Shown: positions 1 to 7,361 of the stretch, one piece after another
Layout: each line of letters opens with the position of its first letter
Position numbering within the stretch: the stretch's first letter is position 1
NCBI GenBank assembly: GCA_937898715.1
Contig: CALEKA010000084.1
Span: 1-26,016, forward strand
Length of the DNA stretch: 26,016 nucleotides
DNA from: an uncultured Prevotella sp.
GTDB taxonomy: Bacteria > Bacteroidota > Bacteroidia > Bacteroidales > Bacteroidaceae
Direction: 5' to 3'
Position numbers and translations under genes: made by a program
Notes under the pieces: generated by a model
The model's database searches: none
What the model saw: only the letters and a program-made list of their open reading frames with translations
What the model was told of the DNA's origin: nothing

Positions 1-160
1 AGATGGACTTTGGCTTATTTGTTTCTACAATACGGCTTGTATGGGATGCTTACTTTATAACTTCTTTAAAGTGTACTATATTCATCACTGGAATTGCACA
101 TCTTTTGCGAAGGAAATTTGTGAATTTATACTCGTGAATGCTCATGCCGAGCCTACAAAA

Positions 161-193
161 AGAGCCAAGTCCGTTTGAAGCGAACTTGGCTCT
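161..193 (-). terminator. Rho-independent terminator of the ompA-like gene
   Basis: A 10-bp perfect inverted repeat (AGAGCCAAGT at 161-170, ACTTGGCTCT at 184-193) is followed, reading on the minus strand, by a run of five T. It lies 50 bases past the stop codon of the OmpA-family gene. No gene is visible in 1-160. Confidence 0.85.
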
Positions 194-242
194 AAAGTAA
201 TGATTATATTTGTGCTACAAGATGCAGGATCACAAGGTGTGA

Positions 243-1400
243 TTACTGGATCTTAACAGTGGCACGACGGTTGTAAGAGAACGGAGAGAGGTTCATTACG
301 CCACCCTTAGCCTCGGTGATGATGTTGTCGCGGTTAACGCCCATCTTAACGAGTTCGTTAGCAACGGTATCAGCACGCTTCTGAGAGAGCTTCTGGTTGT
401 ATTCTGCAGAACCAGTCTTGCTATCAGCATAACCAGTAACAACAATCTTAGAGTTGTTGTTCTTAGCATATTCAGCGAGTTCCTTAACATTTACGAGATC
501 CTTGCGGCTAGCAACCTTGTCAGAGTTGATGTTGAAGAATACGCTTGCTGAAGTACCTACGAATTCCTTAGTGTTTTCAACAACGGGCTGGTTCTTGGTG
601 TTAGCCAACATATCGCGCAGACGAGCGTTTTCGTCCTGCTGCTCCTTAAGAGACTGGTTGAGAGCATCCATCTGCTCCTTGTTCATAGCCATCAAAGCGT
701 CAACATCGGGCACCTTGTCCCAAGTGCACTTACCGAGGTTGTAAGTTACACCTACATCAAGACGGAGGTCCTTATCCCAGTGCTTCATCTTGTTCTTCTT
801 GTAAGAAGCCCACTTGTCGTTGGGACCCTTGTCGAGTGAACCTTCGGTAGCGCCTACGCTGAGATCTGCGAAGATCTGTACGTGCTTGCTTACGCGGAAG
901 TTGTTCAACCAACCTGCGGTGTAGTAGATATCTGCATTCTTACCATCATTCAGCTTAGTAGAAGCACCAAGACCTACGTAGAGGATAGTGTTCCATACGC
1001 GCTTTTCGTTGTAGCCGCAGAAGAGGTTAGAAAGATTGAACAATACATCTTCGTGTACGTTCATTGCAGTATAAAGAGGATGGTTGGTTTCAGAGTTAAC
1101 CTGCTTACCTTTCAAGAAATCAAACTTGGTACGGAGACCGATACCAGGAGTGAACCATTTACCAACTGCTGCAGTGAAACCGATAGTTCCACGCTTGTCG
1201 CTGAAAGGATTGTTGCTAACACCATGTTCCTGAGAGGTGTAGTAAGCAGTACCAGAAACACCAGCGCTCACAAACCAGTTAGCCCAAAATGAATTGGTTG
1301 CTACACTGTACTTCTTTACGGGCACTTCCGTGTCCTGAGCCATAGCCGTTGTAGTCGAGGTAAGACCTACAAGGGCAAGTGCAATCATTAATTTTCTCAT
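243..1400 (-). CDS. OmpA-family outer-membrane beta-barrel protein
   Basis: This 385-residue protein has a signal peptide (about residues 1-22, ending AMAQ). A region rich in alternating aromatic and polar residues follows (about 30-222) and fits an 8-stranded outer-membrane barrel. A short helical, probably coiled-coil stretch (about 231-268) links it to a C-terminal OmpA domain (about 283-385). The OmpA domain has the peptidoglycan-binding pattern GYADSKTG...KRA, with Asp326 and Arg342 the likely diaminopimelate contacts. The protein should tie the outer membrane to peptidoglycan. It is a single-gene unit with its own promoter (1499-1531), a leader of about 90 bases and a strong terminator. 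Two-domain OmpA proteins of this size are abundant in Bacteroidales; the exact paralog cannot be named. Confidence 0.93.
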   Translation of the reverse strand: MRKLMIALALVGLTSTTTAMAQDTEVPVKKYSVATNSFWANWFVSAGVSGTAYYTSQEHGVSNNPFSDKRGTIGFTAAVGKWFTPGIGLRTKFDFLKGKQVNSETNHPLYTAMNVHEDVLFNLSNLFCGYNEKRVWNTILYVGLGASTKLNDGKNADIYYTAGWLNNFRVSKHVQIFADLSVGATEGSLDKGPNDKWASYKKNKMKHWDKDLRLDVGVTYNLGKCTWDKVPDVDALMAMNKEQMDALNQSLKEQQDENARLRDMLANTKNQPVVENTKEFVGTSASVFFNINSDKVASRKDLVNVKELAEYAKNNNSKIVVTGYADSKTGSAEYNQKLSQKRADTVANELVKMGVNRDNIITEAKGGVMNLSPFSYNRRATVKIQ

Positions 1401-1782
1401 AACTAAGATGATTTGAAACTATTAATTATTTGTTTGATTCTTGTCTTATTTGATTCAAGACTTTGACTTTTTAGTTCTTTCGGTCTCAATCTTTTGCGCA
1501 AAGTTAAGAATAAGTAATTGTTCGGTGCAACTTTTTTTTGAAAAAAAATGCTTAAACTGCCTTATTCTTATGTATTTTGCTAAGTGCGGTGTATAAAATC
1601 TATTGCTTTTGACCATGTTTTGGTGCATTATCGAAATATACGTGGTCAGAAAAGCAAGTAGGAAAAATGTATAACCGATTGCTATGATACCGTTTTCTCT
1701 TGTATTTTAGCATTGTGAACAATAGGGCTTGCACACATAAGAGGCTCTCATCCTGCTTAAAGTATGGAGAGAGGATCTTTGG
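1401..1782. other. Intergenic region between mutL end and ompA-like start
   Basis: It holds the ompA-like promoter and leader near its left side. An imperfect dyad lies at about 1605-1653 (TGACCA at 1610-1615, TGGTCA at 1643-1648, with flanking CTTTT/AAAAG). The dyad could end mutL transcription, but its loop is long and it is only a weak terminator candidate. No further coding sequence is apparent. Confidence 0.5.
1499..1531 (-). promoter_or_regulatory. Bacteroidetes-type promoter of the ompA-like gene
   Basis: On the minus strand a GTTG (-33) lies 21 bases before TAACTTTG, matching the Bacteroidetes TAnnTTTG -7 box. Transcription would start near 1492, giving a leader of about 90 bases. 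A T-rich tract lies just upstream of the -33 box. Confidence 0.72.
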
Positions 1783-3795
1783 CTAAAAGAATCTTGCAGG
1801 GTCGATTACGATCAAAGTCGGATTGCCGTCAGGGGTCATATTGGGGCTTGAGCATGCAAAGAGTTGCTGAACTAATTGCTGCATCTCCTCTTTGTTTAAT
1901 AGTTGCCCAGTGGGTAATGCCACTTTCTTGGCTAACGAAAGAGCTATAATGTGACCTATAGTCTCTGTTGCGTTGGCTTGTCCAGCTACGGCATCTGCAA
2001 GGATGCTCCCCACGAGATGAGTGGGTGATAATCCTTCGCTACCCATAGGCGTGCCGGTAACGTCGTATTCACCATCTGAGTTGGGAGTGATTTCGAATCC
2101 TACTTCGTTGAGCTGCGGAAGTATCTCTTTCAGAATTATCTTTTCAGAAGGAGACGTGTTGATCGTTTCGGGGAATAGCAGTCGTTGTGAGGGCGCTTTG
2201 TGATCGGCCAGTTGTTTCATATATTTTTCGTAGAGCACGCGAATGTGTGCTCTGTGCTGGTCGATTAGTGCTATTCCAGAGTTGAGTGGAGTAACGATGT
2301 ATTTTCCTTGCAGCTGTATGAAGTCGGATGAAAGTTGCTCGCTCCATGCTTCTTTATCGCCCTGTGGTAATTCTTGGTAGAGAGATGATGATGTGGTGCC
2401 CTCTGCGCTGTTAGTCCCTTCAGTCGGACCGATAGAGGAAATGCCAGAGTCATTGAGGTCGTGGTAATGACTCTCAAAGTGTCCTTCGCTTCCTATACCA
2501 TCATTTGTCAATGGTGTATCGTTTAATCCTGCTTGTTGAGCACCCTCATAGATTTTCTGCCAATCAATAGGGGCTGATGGGCGTGGCGAATATGAAGATG
2601 CAAATGCAGATGAAGTGGTAGAAGGTTTTCTTCCTACGTTGTCAGAATCGGTTGCAGCATCGTCTTGATGGGAATCGAATGGATTGAATGCAGTATTAAT
2701 GTGAATTTGTGGTGGAGCAACGTAGGAGGCTGCCTGTTGTGCGCCACTATTAAAATCGGGAATGTCGGGACGTCCTTCTGTGTCAAAATCAATAGCGGGA
2801 ACGGCTCCATATTTTCCTAATGATTCGCGTACGGCTGCCAATAAGATTTGGAAGATGGCGCTATCATCTTCAAATTTGATCTCAGTCTTGGTAGGATGGA
2901 TATTCACATCGATGCGTGATGGATCAACTTCGAAATTGATAAAGAACGGCACTTGTTGTCCGTCTGGGATCAGTCGCTCATAAGCCGTCAATATGGACTT
3001 AGCAAAGTAAGGGTGACGCATGAAGCGTCCGTTGACAAATAGATATTGATGAGCATTCTTCTTCTTTGCAGATGAAGGCATGCCTACAAATCCATTGATT
3101 CGTGCTAAGGTTGTGTCTACTTCAATGGGGATGAGGTGACTATCGATGCGTTTGCCAAAGATGCCGATGATGCGTTGTCTGAAATTTCCTGCAGGGAGTT
3201 CGAGCATGATGTTTCCCTCGGAGTGCAAGGTAAAGGCTGTGTCGGGGTGAGCCAATGCGATGCGTTCAAATTCTGCGAGAATGTTGGAAAGCTCTGTTTG
3301 GTTCGATTTGAGAAACTTGCGACGGGCTGGAATGTTGAAGAATAAATTGCGTATGGCAAAGTTTGCGCCTACGGGGCATGCTACAGGTTCTTGGTTGCTC
3401 ACTTTCGAACCTTCAATGTTGATACATGTGCCCAAATCCTGTCCTTTCTGCTTTGTACGCAGTTCTACTTGAGCCACGGCAGCAATAGAAGCCAGTGCTT
3501 CTCCACGAAATCCCATGGTGCGAAGTGCAAAGAGGTCAGTAGCTTGCTGTATCTTGGAAGTGGCATGACGTTCAAACGAGAGTCGGGCATCTGTCTCGCT
3601 CATACCTTTGCCATTGTCGATAACTTGTACTAAAGTCTTTCCCGCATTCTCTACCACCACTTGTATATGGGTGGCTCCTGCGTCGAGAGAGTTTTCTACC
3701 AACTCCTTGATGACGGATGCCGGACGCTGAATTACTTCACCGGCGGCTATCTGGTTGGCTACGGAGTCGGGTAAAAGATGGATGATATCTGACAT
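1783..3795 (-). CDS. mutL: DNA mismatch repair protein MutL
   Basis: This 670-residue protein carries the MutL GHKL ATPase at its N terminus: ELVENSLDAGA (31-41, with Glu31 and Asn35), DNGKGM (60-65) and TMGFRGEAL (93-101). The transducer domain follows (to about 330, with VNIHPTKTEI near 297-306). Then come a long Ser/Thr/Gly-rich linker (about 345-480) and a C-terminal dimerisation domain (about 490-670). MutL couples MutS mismatch recognition to strand removal. The C-terminal motif that aligns with DQHA(X)2E(X)4E of endonuclease-type MutL reads DQHRAHIRVLYE (512-523), so the first metal-binding Glu is Ile518. The later CPHGRP-like motif reads TPDGNP, without Cys or His. The nuclease is therefore probably inactive. 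The gene lies 72 bases after ostA and is probably co-transcribed with it. Confidence 0.97.
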   Translation of the reverse strand: MSDIIHLLPDSVANQIAAGEVIQRPASVIKELVENSLDAGATHIQVVVENAGKTLVQVIDNGKGMSETDARLSFERHATSKIQQATDLFALRTMGFRGEALASIAAVAQVELRTKQKGQDLGTCINIEGSKVSNQEPVACPVGANFAIRNLFFNIPARRKFLKSNQTELSNILAEFERIALAHPDTAFTLHSEGNIMLELPAGNFRQRIIGIFGKRIDSHLIPIEVDTTLARINGFVGMPSSAKKKNAHQYLFVNGRFMRHPYFAKSILTAYERLIPDGQQVPFFINFEVDPSRIDVNIHPTKTEIKFEDDSAIFQILLAAVRESLGKYGAVPAIDFDTEGRPDIPDFNSGAQQAASYVAPPQIHINTAFNPFDSHQDDAATDSDNVGRKPSTTSSAFASSYSPRPSAPIDWQKIYEGAQQAGLNDTPLTNDGIGSEGHFESHYHDLNDSGISSIGPTEGTNSAEGTTSSSLYQELPQGDKEAWSEQLSSDFIQLQGKYIVTPLNSGIALIDQHRAHIRVLYEKYMKQLADHKAPSQRLLFPETINTSPSEKIILKEILPQLNEVGFEITPNSDGEYDVTGTPMGSEGLSPTHLVGSILADAVAGQANATETIGHIIALSLAKKVALPTGQLLNKEEMQQLVQQLFACSSPNMTPDGNPTLIVIDPARFF

Positions 3796-3867
3796 GTACT
3801 GTTGAATTCGAATGTTGCTGTGTGAGATGAGAAGATGAAATATAAGGTGTCCCTCTCAATCCCTTAA

Positions 3868-5481
3868 TTAGAGCTTTTGTAGCGGTGCTTCTCGTCGGAT
3901 GGAAGGCTTTAGAGTAGTACCAGCTTGCTTGCCACGCCAATTGAATACGTCTTCTGGCGATATGGGGCGAATGTAGTCAAACCATGCAAAACCTGGAAGT
4001 CGCGTTCTATCGGCAGGTGCTAAGCCTATTGGGTAGAAGTAACCATGTGAAGCAGGAGCCCATATTTTGTCGAGCTTTCGATCTTTCATAAACATGCGTG
4101 CTTTTGAAGTCTCCACGTAGTTTTGATAGAGAATAGTGCTGTCCTTTTCAAGTGGAAAGTTTACCACCATCACGTTGCCGATAGCTTGGTTCTCTGTCAC
4201 TTCACCTTTCGTGTTGAAGTAAGTGCGCATTTGTTGTGCTGCCACTTGGTTGAAGTGAACGGAGTCTATCTGTTCGATGGTCATAGCCTGTCGGTCTACG
4301 TAGATAGAGTCTACTGTAGAATCATTGAGATACGCATTAATCTCTTCTCCTATCACCTGCTTGTTGTCGTTCCACACGATGGGGTCGCGATAGAGAGTCA
4401 CCATTTTCGTACGAGTGGAGAATACTAAGGAGTCTGCTACCATCTGCATATCTTTCCTGTAGCCACGAGCATGAAAGTAGCCATGAAGTACGCGATATAC
4501 AGAATCTGTCTCTATGTTGTAGGTAAACATTCTCAGAGTATCGGCATGAACGTAAAGCGTATCTTTGCCTTGTGAAAAATCTCGAGCGAGAGCTTTCTTT
4601 GTGGCCATAGCTTCACCTGTCAACTCGTTGTACCATGCGTAATTGCCTGTGAGGATATTCTTGTTGAGACTATCTATACACGACACATTATTGAATGCTT
4701 CCATGATACCCGTCTTTTTGTCGTAATAGACGGTATCTCCTTGCATTTCTCGATTGCGTCCAAATGCCTTTGTACCTTTATAAAGTCTTACGCGTTCTGT
4801 CTGAGAATTGTAGAATCCATGCTCGGTATAGATTCTGTCTTTACCCGAGTATATATTGGATTTACCTATAACCTCTGCCCATTTTGTGCGCGTATCGTAA
4901 TGCATCGTATCGGTCACCAGTGAATCCAACTTTGGCGTAATAAGTTTCACATTATAATTGAATGAAGCCTTACGCGTGTCGGTATGGTATTCGCCCCAGT
5001 CGGATGTGAGCTTATTTTTTCCATCGATAAGTTCTCCGCCCTCGAAGTAGTAACCTATTTTATAAAGGCGGTCAAAGTTCAGACTATCTGTGTAAAGTTT
5101 CTGGTTACGATGAATCATGACCACGTTCTTGCGCATTTCTGCAATTTGCGTTTCACCATCGTAATGTAGTTTGTCGCCTTTCAGCGTGAGTGTATCACCC
5201 TGTACAATGCGCACTTTACCGAAAGCATCGAAGGTCTGAGAGTTCTCGTACAATACGGCACTATCGCAATGCATTACCATGCCAGCATGACTCAGCACAA
5301 CGTTGCCACTTAAGCGCTGTGCACCACTTAGTTCTTCTTCAGAAAAACGCAAGTTGTCTGCATGTTTGAGTACAATACGTTCGTCGGTAGCAGTGCGTCT
5401 TTTCCTATGTTGGTTAATGGTAGGTACAGCATATGCGGCACAAACCATTAATACGCATATATATAATAGTATCTTTTTCAC
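3868..5481 (-). CDS. OstA/LptA-like LPS transport protein
   Basis: This 537-residue secreted protein begins with a short basic segment and a hydrophobic signal (KKILLYICVLMVCAAYA). Long stretches of repeated short beta units follow (patterns such as DTLHYD, GDKLHYDGE, DTVYYDKKTG), typical of the OstA/LptA jelly-roll fold that passes lipopolysaccharide across the periplasm. The start is set at a GTG at 5481. An in-frame ATG 68 codons upstream (5685) would translate the tandem repeat cluster, including a duplicated ALLSPCT segment, and would lie upstream of the promoter at 5499-5529. From that promoter the leader would be only about 11 bases, so translation is nearly leaderless. At more than 500 residues it is far longer than E. 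coli LptA and more like the large OstA-like proteins of Bacteroidetes. MutL follows in the same direction. Confidence 0.85.
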   Translation of the reverse strand: MKKILLYICVLMVCAAYAVPTINQHRKRRTATDERIVLKHADNLRFSEEELSGAQRLSGNVVLSHAGMVMHCDSAVLYENSQTFDAFGKVRIVQGDTLTLKGDKLHYDGETQIAEMRKNVVMIHRNQKLYTDSLNFDRLYKIGYYFEGGELIDGKNKLTSDWGEYHTDTRKASFNYNVKLITPKLDSLVTDTMHYDTRTKWAEVIGKSNIYSGKDRIYTEHGFYNSQTERVRLYKGTKAFGRNREMQGDTVYYDKKTGIMEAFNNVSCIDSLNKNILTGNYAWYNELTGEAMATKKALARDFSQGKDTLYVHADTLRMFTYNIETDSVYRVLHGYFHARGYRKDMQMVADSLVFSTRTKMVTLYRDPIVWNDNKQVIGEEINAYLNDSTVDSIYVDRQAMTIEQIDSVHFNQVAAQQMRTYFNTKGEVTENQAIGNVMVVNFPLEKDSTILYQNYVETSKARMFMKDRKLDKIWAPASHGYFYPIGLAPADRTRLPGFAWFDYIRPISPEDVFNWRGKQAGTTLKPSIRREAPLQKL

Positions 5482-5498
5482 GTTCTTTCTTTTGGGTG

Positions 5499-5529
5499 CA
5501 AAGTTAGTGCAAGGCGAGAGAAGTGCAAA
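5499..5529 (-). promoter_or_regulatory. Promoter of ostA-mutL, overlapping the edge of a repeat
   Basis: On the minus strand TTTG is followed by exactly 19 bases and then TAACTTTG, a full match to the Bacteroidetes promoter pattern. The -33 box and the spacer belong to the first repeat copy of the 5506-5742 cluster, while the -7 box lies at the repeat boundary. The predicted start (about 5492) is some 11 bases before the GTG codon. Confidence 0.75.
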
Positions 5530-5742
5530 GGAAAAAGCTTGCTTTTTACTTTGCACTTCCGAGCCGCCGCCTAACTTGCGCGAAGCGAGAGTAGTGCAAG
5601 GCGAGAGAAGTGCAAAGGAAAAAGTTCGCTTTTTCCTTTCACTTCCGAGTCGCCGCCTAACTTGCGCGAAGCGAGAGTAGTGCAAGGCGAGAGAAGTGCA
5701 AAGGAAAAAGCTTGCTTTTTCCTTTCACTTCCGAGCCGCCTA
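5506..5742. repeat. Tandem repeat cluster 1 (about 86-bp unit, three copies)
   Basis: Copies begin at 5506, 5593 and 5679 with AGTGCAAGGCGAGAGAAGTG; the third is cut short near 5742. Each contains a hairpin made from GCAAAGGAAAAAG and its complement around a CTTG or TTCG loop. Each also contains a CCGAGYCGCC segment. The motifs GCAAGGCGAGAG and CCGAGCCG recur in the clusters at 20283 and 25893, so all three belong to one family. In-frame translations across it are repeats without protein character. Confidence 0.9.
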
Positions 5743-5747
5743 ATAAT

Positions 5748-5789
5748 ATAGGAGAGTAATTGAATCACATATAACAATTACTCTCCTAT
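5748..5789 (-). terminator. Terminator of the flavodiiron protein gene
   Basis: A perfect 15-bp inverted repeat (ATAGGAGAGTAATTG at 5748-5762 and its complement at 5775-5789) encloses a 12-base loop 22 bases past the stop codon. On the minus strand it is followed by TATTATTA, moderately T-rich. Confidence 0.8.
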
Positions 5790-5811
5790 GATTTGCATGA
5801 TAAGGGCGCTA

Positions 5812-6990
5812 TTAATCCTTCTGAGCTAACAACTTGCCCAATTCGCGTCCTTTCTGCAAAGTATCCACATTAGCGCCTTGTTTCCATTCTACGGAGTCAT
5901 CCACCAGTGTCATCTTCATCTTTTCGTTGTATGAAGTCATTACTTTGACAGCTTGACTGCTCCATGTGAATCCGCCGAAAAGTCCTAATCGATGATTGCT
6001 TACCACGCGACCAGCTAAGCGACGGCATAAGTCTTCTACAACGGGGAATAATCCACCATTGTATGTTGGAGCTCCGATAGCCAAGGTGTTGTAACGGAAA
6101 ATGTCTGCCAAAACGTACGACATATCCGATACACTTAAATTGTGGACAATAATCTTCTTCATTCCAGCCTCAGCAGCCCCCTCGGCGATAGCTTCAGCTA
6201 CACGCTCAGTGTTGCCATACATAGAGCCATAGCAAATGACGAGGCCTTTTTCCGTCTGTCCTGTAGCCAATCTCTTGTACGTGTCGATAGCTTCATGGAT
6301 ATGCTTTGTCCATACAGGTCCATGTGTGGAGCAGATCATCTGAATGTCCGTGCCAGCCAACTTCTTAAGGCCAGCCTGTACAGGAGCGCCAAACTTTCCC
6401 AAGATGCAAGCGTAGTAGCGTTCCATCTCTGGCCAATAAGGAGTGATATCCATCTTTGCGTCAATCACTTGTCCGTTGAGAGCTCCGAAGCAACCGAAAG
6501 CATCGCCGGAGAAGAGAATGTGGTCAGTAGTGTCGTAGGTCATCATTGTCTCAGGCCAGTGAAGCATAGGGGTAAGCACAAACTTGAGTTGATGATGGCC
6601 TAAGGAGAGCGTATCGCCATCAGCTATGGTAATATCGTCTGTGGAGGTAGCAGCATAGAAGCCTTGAACCATTTCCATGGTTTTCTTATTGCCAATAAGC
6701 TTAATGCCAGGGTAGTATTTGCGAATGAGAGCGATGGATCCAGAATGGTCGGGCTCCATGTGGTTGATGATCAAGTAATCAATGGGGCGATCGCCTATGA
6801 CGGCTTGAATCTTTGCCAAATATTCAGCGAAGAAAGCTACGTCTACTGTATCCACCAAAGCCACGGCCTCGTCATCTGCAATAAGATAAGAGTTGTATGA
6901 AACTCCGAGAGGGAGTGGCCAAAGTCCTTCAAAACGATGTTTGGTACGATCGTTTACGCCTACGTGATATACTTTTCCTTGAATGTGCAT
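5812..6990 (-). CDS. Flavodiiron protein (A-type flavoprotein, O2/NO reductase)
   Basis: This 392-residue protein has an N-terminal metallo-beta-lactamase-like diiron domain. The iron-ligand signature HMEPDH (His77, Glu79, Asp81, His82), His144 in MLHWPE and Asp163 in SGDAFG are visible, as is STHGPVW near 225. A C-terminal flavodoxin domain begins near 250 with the FMN loop GSMYGNTERV. These enzymes reduce O2 to water or NO to N2O in the cytoplasm, fed by rubredoxin or a similar donor. There is no fused rubredoxin or reductase domain, so it is the basic class A form. It is a separate unit with promoter 7178-7208 and terminator 5748-5789, placed between surA-like and ostA-like genes. In an anaerobe oxygen scavenging is the likely role; sequence alone does not settle O2 versus NO preference. 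Confidence 0.95.
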   Translation of the reverse strand: MHIQGKVYHVGVNDRTKHRFEGLWPLPLGVSYNSYLIADDEAVALVDTVDVAFFAEYLAKIQAVIGDRPIDYLIINHMEPDHSGSIALIRKYYPGIKLIGNKKTMEMVQGFYAATSTDDITIADGDTLSLGHHQLKFVLTPMLHWPETMMTYDTTDHILFSGDAFGCFGALNGQVIDAKMDITPYWPEMERYYACILGKFGAPVQAGLKKLAGTDIQMICSTHGPVWTKHIHEAIDTYKRLATGQTEKGLVICYGSMYGNTERVAEAIAEGAAEAGMKKIIVHNLSVSDMSYVLADIFRYNTLAIGAPTYNGGLFPVVEDLCRRLAGRVVSNHRLGLFGGFTWSSQAVKVMTSYNEKMKMTLVDDSVEWKQGANVDTLQKGRELGKLLAQKD

Positions 6991-7177
6991 GGTGCGTATG
7001 TATTATTGTTTTTGTGAGTCTTGTTTATGCTCCTTATATAATAAGGTATATTGTGCGTGTCCTATAAAACTGAATAGAGTGTCTTAGAGTCCTAACTTTT
7101 CTTCTCTTCCAAAAGAACACAATCTGTATGCTCTATGGAATAAGTATCGATAAAGAACAATAGATTATAGAAGTTTA

Positions 7178-7208
7178 CAAAGGTAAGGACTTCTGATGAA
7201 TGAGCAAA
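7178..7208 (-). promoter_or_regulatory. Promoter of the flavodiiron protein gene
   Basis: The minus strand reads TTTG, 19 bases, TACCTTTG, a consensus Bacteroidetes promoter. Transcription would begin near 7171, leaving an unusually long leader of about 180 bases. Confidence 0.75.
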
Positions 7209-7298
7209 AAGGATAGGTAAATATGTTTCATTATTAACGAAACTCGCGAATCCGTGAAGTAAGAAAATAGGGTGGGGCTACGGATAATGAGAAAGGAA

Positions 7299-7338
7299 AT
7301 AGGGTAACTCTAAAACGAATGTGTTAGAATTACCCTAT
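7299..7338 (-). terminator. Terminator after the surA-like gene
   Basis: ATAGGGTAACTCTAA (7299-7313) pairs with TTAGAATTACCCTAT (7324-7338) with one internal mismatch across a 10-base loop. It is followed on the minus strand by TTTCCTTTC. It would end the guaB-ppiC-surA transcript. Confidence 0.8.
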
Positions 7339-7361
7339 ACTCTTATAGCATTACCTCATGC

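Larger units (their letters stand above)
6991..7361. other. Intergenic region with long leader of the flavodiiron gene
   Basis: This 371-base gap has the surA-like terminator on its right (7299-7338) and the flavodiiron promoter in the middle (7178-7208). The leader is about 180 bases (6991 to about 7171). The leader is A/T-rich; no known riboswitch or convincing long stem was recognised in it, and no open reading frame is supported. Confidence 0.5.

Noticed and set aside
1..160. Possible end of a gene from the left of the window
   Set aside because: No reading frame with protein-like composition crosses this A/T-rich stretch on either strand.
5303..5680. Plus-strand reading frame of 125 codons over the repeat cluster and ostA start
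   Set aside because: It is antisense to ostA and its second half is repeated sequence; no promoter or family features.
5482..5685. Longer reading frame for the OstA-like protein, starting at ATG 5685
   Set aside because: The added 68 residues translate the tandem repeat, contain a duplicated segment and push the signal peptide inside the protein; a consensus promoter at 5499-5529 lies within it.
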